From: Holothuria scabra
Lineage: Eukaryota > Echinodermata > Holothuroidea > Aspidochirotida > Holothuriidae
Length of the DNA: 64,000 nucleotides
Assembly (NCBI GenBank): GCA_037179385.1
Contig: CM074190.1
Span: 6,834,284-6,898,283, forward strand
Direction: 5' to 3'
The position numbers were made by a program, and so were the translations under genes. Below, in pieces: positions 13,541 through 26,500 of the stretch. Below the pieces are notes generated by a model. It was given only the letters and a program-made list of their open reading frames with translations, had not been told where the DNA came from and ran no database searches. Positions within the stretch are counted from its first letter, which is position 1. Every line of letters begins with the position of its first letter.

Positions 13541-13792
13541 AAAGAGCAGTCCCCCCCAAACTCATTTTGAAGAAAAAGCTAAATAACACAATTTTCATCT
13601 TATTTCTCTTCAAAGTATCTTTCATTACATTTTATGACTTAACTATTGCATATTCAAGGTAAACCAAGCAAGTATTTCTGATAAATTTCACATTTGAAGG
13701 GAAAAAACATTGTCACGTGACTTCCAACAGCCAAACATGAAACTGTACAGTCTACTAGACTTCTTTAATTTGGGATGACTGCTCCTGCCCTT
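13541..13792. mobile_element. Small TIR element (MITE)
   Basis: Inverted ends around AGAGCAGTCCCCCCCAAA (left) and TTTGGGATGACTGCTCCTG (right), about 250 bp apart. The interior is AT-rich. No clear target duplication. Confidence 0.45.
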
Positions 13793-15957
13793 GAAATAGT
13801 GTTAGGCTCCAACTATATAATTGCAGTGGATCCAGAGGAGAAATTACCACGTGGTACGTGCTTCGGTCAGTTTAGTTGAGCCAATGTCTGGGAACTAGGA
13901 TGCGCAACCATTCCTCGTGATTGTTAAGCACCTTAGTGATAAAAATCCTGGGCAATTTTTTCTACAAATTGTCCGAAGGTGACCTTATTTCTTTGGTGCA
14001 TTGCTACAACATGCATTTCAACATCAAATGGGCTTGACCGGGCTTGTTGAGATGACGTGGACTAAGCCGATAGTTGATTCTCTCATATTGTCGGATGTAA
14101 TACTAATCAGTTGTTTTCAATCCAAGCTTTATATCTGTCGATGTTTCCGCCATTCAGTACTAATGTAGTAGTTTACCTGATACGAACAAAGGATACATGC
14201 CCTCGCCAGTTGCCATTCTAGATAAGCTACTATACTATCAAAGAATCTGATAGGCTATAGGCTCAACACGAGTACCGTAAATCAACATGAGATAAATTAT
14301 AGAAGCATTTCTTCGTACTGTTATGTGTTAATCACACGATTTTCAATGAAACACCAATACTAGCCAACATCATAAATAAATGATTGCGGTAGCATGAGAC
14401 GTGTACTTTAATTTAGATATAGAGAGGCTACTCGGTAGGTTGTCAGCCTGCCAAAATTAAGTCTTCTTGTAGTTAAATCTTCTTGGAATGAAATTTCACT
14501 CTTTGGAGTGGCCTTAACAACTTTTAATCTTGAAATGAGTGAAATTTCACTCTTTCAATATTTAGAGTGCAAAAAATACGGATTTCGTTCGGAAATGACA
14601 AATATTCTGTGCGAATGGGGATACGGACCCCGTCTTACGCCTTTTATCGGTGAAAACAAGTTTTCTTGTAAACATTTTGCATATAATCATTAGTTTTATT
14701 TTCCTTCATTTTAGGATGTTGAGCTTCATTTAAGCAGGTTCTTGTACTTTTAGTATTTGAGCGTAGGATGAGTATACTCCGATTGAAATTAGGAGACACA
14801 CGGAAATACTGTTATCTTTAAAGAAAAGTGCAAATAACCTTCCTTTGCGGTCCCATTTCTATATGATACGTCATTAAATGGCAACTTTTAGGATGTGCGG
14901 ATTAGTATGGACATTCCGGATAGACCTTAGCAATACACAACAAAAAAGTGATGGTTGTATATTATACACCTCAATTGTTATTTTGTTAAACATTTAAATG
15001 AGGTTAATGATGAGTATTATTTGCAAAATTTTTGAAGAGAAGGAGAATTGGAGACTCGATAGTTTATGCAAAGTTTGTTATGAATTTGTTAGTAACATGG
15101 GATTTAACTACACCCAAATTGGATGTGTTGTATAGTGCCAGATAGATAAAAAGGTCACATAAATATAATTAGTATGATTCAAGTTAAAGTTTTGTTTCAA
15201 ACACGGTGCAAATATACAGGTTTAAGTCCTCTTCTTTAGTCGCATCTTAGGCCTACAACAAGCGGGGAGACCATGGACATATTCAACAATCCCAGACTTA
15301 CAAGGGGAACGGCATGACAAGCAGGGTTGGGAAAATACAGGTAGATTTGCCAAAGATGCTTAGGAGGTAATTGTGACAAAGGGTAACCTCGTTCTTCCAA
15401 TGTTTCATAAACCCCACAAAAGGACGCAGTTTAAAGCCCTACCCAGGACTGTAAAGTTAGTTTATGAAGATAAATGGCGTCCGTTGGCCTAGGGACCCTT
15501 AAAATAGCGCCTCGCGGTACGGTACAATAACAAAATAATCAACACCCACACACACACACATTGTGACAATGGGCTCTCAGATTCTGCCATACCCTAACTA
15601 TTTTTTCCGAACGTATGTGGCAATCTCAGGTTTCTTTTTGAGGTCAAGCCTTATTTGTCATGGTTGCAATAGCCAATAGGGTGTATCCAGGTTGACAAAT
15701 GGGAGCTAACATTAGAGGCAAAGCCTACGCCTAAGGTCTCCGAAAGTGCTTGCGCAGTAGAACGTCAACAACCATCCCTAAGTGGCGCTGCATGTAATCA
15801 TAAGCGATTTCAACCCCTCAAAGGTCTGGACCGGATATGAAAAAAATGTGAAACTACAAACGTGCAAACATACATAACAGAGACGCACTTGATATAACGT
15901 TCAACATTTACCTATCAGCTACCCGTCTTCAAAAGCGGTGTGTATCTTCAGCCTGTG
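13793..15957. other. No supported gene
   Basis: It contains a 16-bp palindrome GAGTGAAATTTCACTC near 14536, with TGAAATTTCACTCTTT also at about 14488, and a short (CA)n at about 15550. Nothing else recognised. Confidence 0.5.
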
Positions 15958-16131
15958 GCATATCTGTACGGGATCCTTTCCCTTATGGAGGGCGGTGACT
16001 TTGTCCGACGCCACATCCCACCCCTTTCCCATTCTTTACCCAACTAAGGCATCGAAGTGTGACCGATCCAGCAAGGTTTTGGCCAATGGGGAGGGCTGGA
16101 TTACCCGGCCCTGTCGTCCCATACGGCCATG
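15958..16131. mobile_element. Repeat family C, copy 2
   Basis: Ends near GTACGGGATCC and GTCCCATACGGCCATG, with the internal AAGGCATCGAAGTGTGACCG / CAGCAAGGTTTTGGCCAATG block. Confidence 0.6.
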
Positions 16132-16837
16132 ACCTTTGGTGAGAAACATTCGTATCCGATCTTCCATTTACTTCCTACTTAACATAAAGGACAAATCTCC
16201 TCAAGTAAGAGAGTTTCCACCCTCGAGGTTCACTTGATCTCTTACAACGCCCCATAAAAGGCGCTTATGGGGGGGGGGGGGACCAATCGCCTCACCTATG
16301 AAAATATTGGGAGCAAACGTATCGTTTTGGCCGCGATAATTCAAGCCAATTAAGAAAAGTCAGAATAAACAAAATGTAACATTGTTTTGTGCAGATGACT
16401 TTGGGTCTTCTAGAAACGTCAATTTGAGCCTATTTTAGAGCAATAATACTGCATTTTGAAAAGCCATGATTGTGTGTATACGTGCGTGTCAATGTGAGTG
16501 TTTATGGGTGTTATTGTTTGTACGTTTTACGCGTATAGGTTGCTTATAGACAGAGTCCGGTCACGGACGCCATCTGAGGTTCCGACTGTTGGAAAATTTT
16601 TGCTCCCTAATCCACAAGCCAGATGTACGCCCGTGCCCCTGCATCTTTAAGTCAAAGCTGCATTACCGAATTTATTTTCCTATAACTATGTACGGCTCAG
16701 TGATTTTCAGTGCGTGAAATCTCTTCTACACGATAATGGGTTGAAACTGTAATGGCAAATATTTATCGTCTTTCTGACTCCTGAAACGGATAACGGAAGT
16801 GTGTCATCTTTTCATTTCACGTCTTCACAATTTGCAA

Positions 16838-17005
16838 TGGCGGAACCAGGATTTCAAAAGGGGGCCACGGGAATTGAAAAAAAAAGGCAAAGGAAAATTT
16901 TGGAGTGCCAAACTGAGCACGAAGCGTGAGTTCTTGATGGTGTGGTCCAGGGCTCACCACAAGAACTCTCGTGGTGGTCACAGGAAAAGTCCGATGGGCC
17001 AAGCC
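16838..17005 (+). repeat. Dispersed repeat just upstream of exon 1
   Basis: AATGGCGGAACCAGGATTTC, GGAAAATTTTGG and TTGATGGTGTGGTCC resemble, in reverse, 9290-9400. Likely one end of a CAGTGGCG-type element; the partner end was not found. Confidence 0.35.
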
Positions 17006-17327
17006 CTCTGAAAATCTGAGGTTTTAGCAAAAAAGGTCTCAGAATAGCCTTATTTTGCCTCAGCAGATGGGCACCAGATCCCGCTAAGGAATCCATTGGA
17101 TTTCGTTCGGCAAAGTCTTGGTGGAAGAAAAGCCACGGAAACTCTTCTCTTTAAGCATGTCTTTAGGTGAACTATTAAGTTTCAGAATAGGTGTATTAGT
17201 TTAGGGACTGGAGGAAAACATGGGGCGTAGGCTGTGACTGGAAGAGGATTCTATGTCCCCTCCCCTCCCCTTTGCAGTCACTGACGATTTTCCTCTTGTT
17301 TTCCCTCTTCAGTGGACTTGCAAACAA

Positions 17328-17501
17328 ATGGTAACGGTAACAGTGATCCTATCAACTCTACTGGTGTTAAGATTTCTTATTTATTCCTCACCGGACGCTC
17401 TTTCGGCGTCATCAGGGTCCTTCCAAATTCCAATTGGTTCCCAAAAGAAAGGGTTGCAACAAATAACCGGCAGAATCAGAACCGAAAACATACGACCAGA
17501 G
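17328..17501 (+). CDS. CHST15-like: CHST15-like exon 1 (membrane anchor)
   Basis: Encodes residues 1-58. Starting at ATG 17328 the protein opens with a hydrophobic run (MVTVTVILSTLLVLRFLIY), a type II signal anchor, followed by a short Ser/Gln-rich stem. The donor is GAG|GTAAGT at 17502, phase 0. A strong polypyrimidine tract and CAG at 17290-17312 look like a splice acceptor, so a 5' non-coding exon probably lies upstream. If instead transcription reads through, the frame is open back to ATG 17253 (after an in-frame TGA), giving 25 extra N-terminal residues. I prefer 17328 because the acceptor is strong and the Met sits next to the anchor. Confidence 0.8.
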
Positions 17502-20500
17502 GTAAGTGTACTGTATATGGCATTCCATTAAACACGTTGGAATGGTTACAAAGTGTAAAGAATATCAATAATTCTGCTAGATTAGAGTAAGGTAAGAAAT
17601 AGTTTCGTTGTCTTTTTCAGGTTCCCATGTACTGGTTAACACTTGCTTAGCGTTGAAAGGAACATGGGTTTCGATTTGAGGGCCTACGGGCTTGTCCCTC
17701 AGCTTTTAGAAAGTACATAGGCCTACGTCGACCTAAGATTATTTCACAGTACAGTAAATCTTAAGAGTCAACCCGAACGAAAATAGGGGCTTAACCCTGC
17801 TATGCAGCAGTTAAACAGTGCACATCTACCCTCCTCAGGACTGAACTCAAAAGCGGCCTGTTCCACGGGCTATTTAGGTAATGTAGCTTTGAGAAATACT
17901 AGTGGCAGTTTCAGACAGAGATACAGGTCTGAAGAGATTCAACTACGCTGCACAACTGCTATGAAGGAATCTGCATTGATCTGCTTAGGGCCTGTATACA
18001 CGACAACATTTGTAAAACATTCTCAAAACACTTCACCTGCAACAAACCCAAAACATGCTTGTTTTCGGTTTGTTGCACAGTGTAAACAGAGTAAATACAA
18101 TTTGAAAGCGTTTGAAAATGTTTTGAGAATGTTTTGAAAAGAATTGACAGGATATTTCTTTTGCAACATTTCCAAAACAGTTTCAAAACATGCTCTATTC
18201 CTTGTCTACACTGTGCAACAAACCGAAAACAGCTTGTTTGGGATTTGTTGCACAGTGGATGTTTTGGAAATGTTTTCGGAATGTTTTGCAAACGTTGCTC
18301 GTGTACACAGGTACGGAAGCGTAGAAGGGCCATTCAAAAGAAAAAAGAACTGTCTCGGCAAAGTGACAGTTTCCCTAAAATTGACATTTTGACGACTTAA
18401 TGGACTCCTTAAAATGGCATAATTCGGAAAATTGTCATTTTGACAAGATAAACCATCTCGTCAGAATGGCAAAATTCCGAAAATTGAAATTTTGCCGACC
18501 AAACAACATCTCGTCAAAATGACAAAATTCCGAAAATTGTTATTTTGCCGAGAAAGAACATGTTGTCAAAATGGCGAAATTCCGAAAATTGTCCTTTTGC
18601 CGAAATAGAACATCTCGTCAGAATGGCAATATTCAGAAAATTGTCATTTTGCCGAGTAACAACATGTTGTCAAAATGGCAAAATTCGGTAAATTGCCATT
18701 TTGCCGAGTTAGAACATCTCGTTAAAATGGCATAATTCGGAAAATTTGACATTTTGCTTAGAAAATATATCTTGTCAAAACGGCAAAATTTGGAAATTTG
18801 CCATTTCGCCTAGTTACAACATTCTGGGCGAAATTCTATGGAAACGTCAAGGTGCCATCAAATGACGAACTTAGTCATCGCATTATCATAACATGTTGCA
18901 ACAAAATGATGAAATCAGTCTTATTATCTTAACATTTTGCAGAATAATGATAAAATGCAAACGTACAATATTTCAACAGTTCAACATTTTTGCACTGAAT
19001 TACTCACTTATTGCAAGTGATAAATTTAGCATATTGTCAATTTGCAGAAAAATGACGGATTACGGATCTGCTTTAGAATCCTATTTCCACATTTTAAAGA
19101 GGTAGAATAAAATGCGTCATCATTAAAACTAAATACACATGTTTTCATAACGAAACATTTCTGTATATCTGTGTGTTTGGAGCAATCTGACCTCTTGACG
19201 CAGGAGGCGGGGGTAAAACTTCTAGACTTCAGAGAGCCCCTCAAATTCGAATTTGGGGTTGGGGCAATCTCTTTCTTTCATTTCACTGTCTCAACGATTT
19301 TACCTTTGACTTTTCCAGGAGCACTTCGCCCCTTCCCCTCTTGCTATGCTACTAGTTTGATATGTGTACAAGGAGTAGCAGCATATCAGACTCTGCAATT
19401 AAAATCACTTTCTTTCTATTCTCTGCTACCTTCTCAAAGGGACCCCTATAGTTACTTTTTTGTTGTTATTGGGACGTTAATGTCAGCAATTCTTAGTCTG
19501 CGTATCGCTTCTGTGGCTGAAGCCCCCTTTAGGCTGCCGCCCCTCAGATTTTTTCGTAGCGATGAGCTGAACGAAAAAATTCATCAGCCCCGCGGGCTAG
19601 CAAAGTCTAAACGCCCTTAAAATTGAACACAACAGCTACAAATCTAAAGTTTGTCATAATTTTTAATTGTCATGTGAATGCTATATCCGCGCTTGGTTTA
19701 AGACAAAAACAACAACTACGATTTAATTATCCTTTTAGAAGCAGGGTATCTGAACCAGTGTTTAGTAGAAACCAGCATATCCAGGACCGAGACCAGAAGG
19801 TGTCGAGATCGATACCAGGGCAGAATTCGAGACCGAGACCGACAAAGTCCAAGACCGAGACGAGACCGAATGTACATATTACATAGAAAATTTAAATGTC
19901 CAAAATTTTGAATACTTTTTAGCATAATTTTATTACCTAATGCTCCATTTGTCATATGTTATTTTATTCATATTTGTTCATATTTTATTTTATCTTATGC
20001 ATGACCGTATGGGATGCGGGCCGGGGTGCTGCAGTCCCCCAAATTGGCCAAAACCTTAATTAATCGGGCAGACTTTGGTTCTTCAGTAGGGCAGAGATTA
20101 TATCGTGGTTGGGGATTTGGAATAGAGTAGAAAAGTCCCCCCTGAGAAAAGAGTCCCATACGGCCTTCACCATATGCCAAGCATAGAATTAATGACTAAA
20201 CTTAATCCAAGTATTTTTCTCATGTGGCTCACATGGCAGTACCCGACTCTTTCTCCTCGGGAGTGGTGCTTTTTTCCGACTCCAGATGCCCAACCAGAGA
20301 ATAATCCCTGCCTGACTAAGGCACCAAAGTCTGCCCGATTCAGCAAGGTAATGGCCATTTGCTGGTGGCAGCCCCCTAACGTGCCCGTCCCGTACGGCCC
20401 AGGTGGCCCTACTCATCAAATTGGAGTCAGTCAGTGCTACAGGGGTTTAGTGTTGTGAATTTGATTGATTCATGAAGTGAGTTTTTCCAACCCACAGAAA

Positions 20501-23500
20501 TATAAGTCGCAGAACTCTATATAGTTACTGTCAAGTTTTCCGTTGGGCCAAACATGAACATAGACTACTTGCACCCTCACGGCATGGAAGTACTACCTGC
20601 TCACAGCATGCCTTCATTGCAGTTGAAGAACATGAGTGCTGAAAGAATGCCTGCAGAGAGGCGTGCTCAATGTGGGACAACTTGAGAAATTTCGATATAG
20701 AACCAGTGGCGTCACCACTTTTCATTCTAGAGGGGCACTGGGGCATTGCTAAGCTCCAGTCAAGGCGTCGGAGGCGCTATCTAGCGCAAAGCGCGAGGCT
20801 CTTCGGGTGGAGTCAAGGGGCCCTGGACCCTTAGAGCCCGTGGTGGGGTCCAGCCGATCCAGGAGGCGAAGCCTCCTGATGCTCCTGGGTTTAGGGGTGT
20901 TTATGAGGTAGTTAAGTCGTTATGTAAGGGTAATTCTACTGACCTATCACAGATCTAAAAATAACCTCCAGGGTAACTTCAAGTAAGACCAATAAAACTA
21001 AACTAGTGAAACTTCTGAACTACCAAGAGGGAATTGGACTGACATTTTGAAAAAGGGGAGATGAACTATACAGAAAGGAATTAATGGACAGTTCAATGTG
21101 AGTCTCGGTGGGGGTCCAGGGGGCGAAGCCCCGGAAGCTCCTGAGTTTTAGGGTGTTTGTGGGGTATTAAAGTTGTCATTTAACAGAAACTCTTTTTTCT
21201 TTACACTGGTCTAAAAATTACTCGTAGGGCAACTCGAAGTAAAATGTTATTGTTCACAAATCTAGTGAAGCTACCACCAAGAGCAGATTCGGCTAATATT
21301 TAAAAGTAGTGGAGCTGAAACTAGAAAGGAGAGATGTAGGCCTACTGTAATGAAGCCTAAACTCAGCAGTGTGTGTTACCTTCAATTCGGTAGTCGGAAG
21401 TGTGCAAAAATTTTTGAAAAAACGCAACTCATCAGACGGACGGAATTTCCAGGTGTTTTGTCGATAGCTTCATTTGATGAACATGAAAATTACTGCCTTT
21501 TCTCGACAAAAGAAGAATCAAATGCCCCCTGACCCAACCCCTGGATTCGCCACTGATAGGGGTCATATTACACTGTTTACATATTTCTTCTTCTTGTTGG
21601 TAAGGCGCCTGCACTCCTGATTGTACCATAAACTCACCAAATTGGGAAAAGAGCATAACTATGATACAAAAAATTTGGTATACATGAGTAATTCATTAAT
21701 TTTCTGCAAAACGAGGAATTAATAACATTCGTTAAATGCGTAAGTCATCAATTTTCTGTGAAATTTTGAATTGTTGAAATATTTTAAGTTTGCATTTCAC
21801 CATTGTCTGCAAAATGTTAAAGTGAGCATGACACGGCCACAAAAACTTTTGTGTATTGCAAGATTCGATACAGTATTCTACAAATATCACCTCATACCCG
21901 ATTAAAAACCTGTACAATTCGGCATAAATGATATTTGAAGGAAAACTTCAAAATCCAATTTCGAAAAATGCCGCAACAGGTCGCCTGACTTTTATGACGC
22001 TATTGGCGGCACAAACCCAGCCCTATTTAAGAACGCTCATCTAGATGTGGAACTAATGTAACGCTCGGTAAAGTTATCTTATCTTAGCAACTTCATGAAA
22101 ACGATTGCATCACAATACTCGTCCAACATACAGAGCGAAAGGCGCGGGCCATGGTGGGGATTCGGAGAAAATCATTGGCCAATTATATGTTCGCGTGCAT
22201 ACGCGCGCGTGTAAAAACAGTTCTGTTTTGTGCAAGAAAGACGCAGTTCGGGCGCTGTACAGAACATGTATGGACAATCCACAACAAGCGCGTCCCTACT
22301 ACGAGCGCGTCTTTACTGTATGAGCTGTTTGGTGAAGGTGCTATTGCGAATACTATGCAGTCACCACGCAATGCACAATTCACAATGTAGTCAGTGGCCA
22401 CGCTCACTGCTATCGTAGCACCGGTTTTTGCAATGATGTACTCGCTAACACGCGTTACCGTGCACATGATTCAATGATTGTGAGCTCCCTGGTACAGTGT
22501 TGCGAACCGTACCTCCAATGACGTCACCATCTTGAGACGCGCTCACATACGTTTTTCGCTCTCGGATTTCAAATTGGCTGAGTCTGGCCTGTACTTGGGA
22601 ATTAACTAGGTCGTTTTTTGGTATTTATGGACATAATTTAGTAAGGAAAACATTCACTTTATGTCAAGGTGTACCCAAAGAATATTTACCGAGAAACTTA
22701 CTTTGGCCGTGTCATGCCCTCTATAAGATAATAAGTAAATATTTCATCATTTTGTTACAACATGTAAAGATAATGCGGTGGCTAAGTTCTTAACTTGATG
22801 GCACCTTAACGCTTCCATAGAATTTCGCCGTTTAAACAAGATGATCTACCTCGACAAGATGACAATTTTCTGAATTTTGCCGTTTTGACGAAAAGTTCTT
22901 ACCCGGCAAAATGACATTTTTCTGAATATTGCCGTTTTGACGAGATGATCTAACTCAGCAAGATGACAATTTTTCGAATTCTGCCATTTTGACGAGAAGT
23001 TCTAATTCGCCAATCAGACATTTTTCTGAATTTTACGATTTTGACGAGATGTTTAAACTCGTCAAAATGTCATTTTTCTGAATTTTGCCATTTTGACGAG
23101 ATGTTCAAACTCGCCAAAATGACATTCTTCTGAATTTTGCCATTTTGACGAGATGATCTATTTCGGCAAAATGACAATTTTTTAAATTTTGCTATTTTGA
23201 CGAAATGTTCTAACTCAGCAAAGTGACAATTTTCAGCATTTTGTCATTTTGTCGAGATTCTTTAACTCGGCAAAATGACGACTTTCGGAATTTTAACGTT
23301 TTTGACAAGTTAATTAAAACGCCAAATTTCGAATTTTTGTCATTTTGAAGACTTAATTTCAGTCGTCAAAATGTCAATTCTACGAAAATTGTCATTTTGC
23401 TGAGAGAGTTTTTTTTTCTTTTGCATGTCCCTTCTACGCTTCCGTACACAGGCCTTTAAATGTAGGTTTTGATTGCTAGTTTTCATCGGTTATTTTGAGA

Positions 23501-26500
23501 CTTTGCTCTCTACAGTACTCTGCAACTAGCTGTCAATCAGAGAGCTGTGCCAGTTGGGAATTCCTGAGGAATACTACAAAAATTTTAGCCTTGGGATTAG
23601 AATTGCCCGTCTTGACGGAAAGGGGGAATGTAGCCTCCAAAATTTTGATCAACGGAGTAGTTTGTCATGTTTTATGATTGGACCTTGAGATTCACGTGAC
23701 AATAGTCGTCTGTCACTGAATTATGAAATGAGGAGAATAACTTTTGGTTTACCTTCAATATGTGATCCTGGAATACCACGAAAGATTCTCTTTCAAGAGA
23801 GGCGAAAAATAAGAAATATGTGAGAACTGGCTATTGATTCCAAATAAGTTTGGACAACTGTTTCAATTTGCCTTTTAATGGACTCATTCAATAGAAATAA
23901 TAAAACAAAGACCGGTGTCCAGCCACTGCTTTGACCATCATGTTTTAGGTGATAGACCTACATGTGAAATGTTTTTCACCCCGGGTTGGGGTGGGGATGA
24001 ACCTTGTTTCGGACCGCCATCCCATGGTTCCAAGATGGAAGGTTTACCCCTTTCCTTTGAAAACTGTTTGAAATATCCGATGTTTGTTCGACACAAATCA
24101 CCTCATTCAGGGGCGCAAATCTCTGTTTGAGAGTGGGGGGGGGGGGGCGAAAATCCTTATGATGTGCCCATGAGTATTAAACTGTGCACGCCTTGCGGGC
24201 AAAGCCCCAAAGGGCTCCTGGTGGGATCCAGGGGCAAAGCCCCTGTGGAGATCCAGGAGGCGAAGCCCCCGGAAGCTCTTGTGTTCTAGCGTTTCTGAAG
24301 CTTCAGAAACACTGTTTTCGAACGAAAAAAAAATGAAAAAAGGTGAACATATTTTTAGGTCTACTCAAATTTTTGGGGGGCCAAATTACGATTTCGCCCC
24401 CCACTTTTTCACTTGAGGGGGCGAAGGCCCCCGTTGCCCCCCGGGATTTGCGCCCATGACCTCATTGTATTATTCGCTAACATTTTTATAAAATGACTTA
24501 ATTTGAACCTTATCAACACTTTCCATATATCTATATTAAAACAATCGTTTCCATTTTACTTTTACTAAACAGATTTTAACACACTACCCTGGCACGTTCA
24601 TAACACAGATGAAGAATCCATGCTGGTTGTCGCCTGAAAACCATCTTTTTTGTCTTCCGTACTTTTATTTAGCGGGAATGCCAAAATGTGGAACCACAGA
24701 TATATGGGAGAAATTAACGAAACATCCACAAGTCTGGGGATCTTCAAAGGAAAGCCATTGGTGGGCGAAAGTTAGAATAGGTAAGGAACGAAAACAAAGC
24801 AATCTTGAAGTCACAAGTATTTACCATTGCCGATTGAGGACCCTGTGGGGGTAAATTATTGGTATCTCCTCTTACAGCAATCGCACGTCCCAAATATTGG
24901 TTCTGCAGGGACTTTACCTGTGGGTGTTGGGTGTGGGGCAAGTAGCGCGGTGTCTTACGTAGGCAGTGGTTAAACCGAACGGTCCTTTGCCAGACGGTCA
25001 GGAGGAATTAAGTTTAAGTACGTAGGCAGAATTTGAAGAGCGTCCAGAAGGGGTTTGTAACGGGGTTACCTTGTGGCAGACTTTAAGGCATATTCATTGT
25101 TCAGTCAGGTGATTTTGGAAGCTGAGAAGCTGAAGAAAGCAGAATGCGTCCCGTGGGGTGGCTACGACGCGAACTTGATGTGCTCCCTCTTGCTGCTCTA
25201 AGTTAGGGTAATAAGATGGACTAATGCATCGTTTATGTATCGATTGATTTGACCAAAGGACCAACTTTTGTGACACTATCAGTCAATCATGCGGCGAAAA
25301 TTTCACAAAATATTGACAAAAACAATTTGGGGCTGCTATATTCTCGCGCATCTACCTGTTAAGGTGTGTGACGAACTGACTGAAAGGTATGATTCACTGT
25401 TTTCCTCTTATCAAGTATTTTCAAAAGATGTTAGTGTTTGTATTAAAAACTTTTCAACTTAGTCAAACCCTACAAATTGCCTGAAACTCGAATATTGAGG
25501 GACTCACGGTCTCACCTTTCCGTCAATGGCACTTAAATACTGTAAATGAGCAAAGACCCTATCTTTGAAATCAGTTTTAGTTGTACTTAAAAGGATTCCT
25601 ATCTTCAGCCCCCACCCCCCCCCCCCCCAAAAAAAAACAAATCCAAAAAGAAATCGGAACAGTTCTTCCCACATAAAAGGTTGTGTGTTATGTCTTAAGC
25701 ATTGATGGTTCGTCCCTTTCTTTTCGCAGTTAATTTTTATTTCTCTTAAAGTACCTATATTGAAGGTCACCAGCTTATAATTTCCTTGTCAGATAAAGAT
25801 AAAAATAACTACGTAGTAAGTATGATAGCTTCCTACACTTCCTGAATGCTTCCTGAAAAAAGTAGAAGTCTGTTCTTTTAACTTTCAATGCATCTAATGT
25901 TTATTCTAATTTGATCATATGGTTAAGTCAAAAGACATTTAGAAATTTTCCTTTTTTTTAGAGTTAGTAATTCTTCTCCCATGACCAAACCCCTCTCAAA
26001 AACTCATACCGTTTCCCACTATAGAACCGTAAAAGTTAATGCTTTGTTCAATTCGTTCCCCTTCAATTTTCAGTGTCTGAACAGCCGCACGGTCGCTTCA
26101 TGTGATAGTTATTCAGTTATTAACGCTATAGTACACCAGGACCGGTTTGAGGGGCTAAAGGGGCGTATGACTTCCCCATTTCCGACAATGTAACAATTTT
26201 TGTAGAGCCAGAAATTTACATCGGAAGCCTTTTGATCACCCATATTCCTCTATCACGCACTTCCTGCTACGGTTATAAAGTGATTTCCCGCGAAGTCACA
26301 ATTGGTAAACCATGATCACTGCCGTGCAAATATCAACAGTGTTTCAGTGCAGCAGTCAAACAGGAGTTGTCAGCTCCTTCTAAGCTAGTCAGTTTGGTCA
26401 AGACTTATTAGCTACAACTTATTAGTTTGAACAGCATTTTCCACTCTCTTTTGAATACGCTGTTACCTTCAGATATTCTCAGCTCGGTTATATCTGAAGC

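Larger units (their letters stand above)
18312..23444. mobile_element. Foldback (FB-like) transposon, 5.1 kb, intron 1
   Basis: The ends are inverted copies (start TACGGAAGCGTAGAAGGG, end CCCTTCTACGCTTCCG), and the same 8 bp TACACAGG flanks both sides (18304-18311 and 23445-23452). Left arm 18312 to about 19070, right arm about 21680-21824 plus 22720-23444. Each arm has an outer array of degenerate ~46-bp units built from GCCAAAATGACAATTTT-like words (18350-18830, 22825-23410) and an inner unique part that pairs with the other arm. The right arm is split by another element at 21825-22720. The core (19070-21680) holds copies of other repeats and no recognisable transposase, so the copy is non-autonomous. 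The design matches FB/Galileo-type elements, but the superfamily is not proven. Confidence 0.85.

Noticed and set aside
17802..18137. 111-codon + strand frame
   Set aside because: It runs across the TIR and inner repeats of the 17991 MITE and shows no protein family signal.
18350..18830. Regular repeat-spacer look, as in a CRISPR array
   Set aside because: Units are degenerate and contiguous, with no conserved repeat and unique spacers. They form a transposon arm in animal DNA.
22105..22467. Overlapping frames on both strands in a GC-rich segment
   Set aside because: They lie inside a non-autonomous TIR element; several frames are open at once because stops are rare in the CG-rich sequence.
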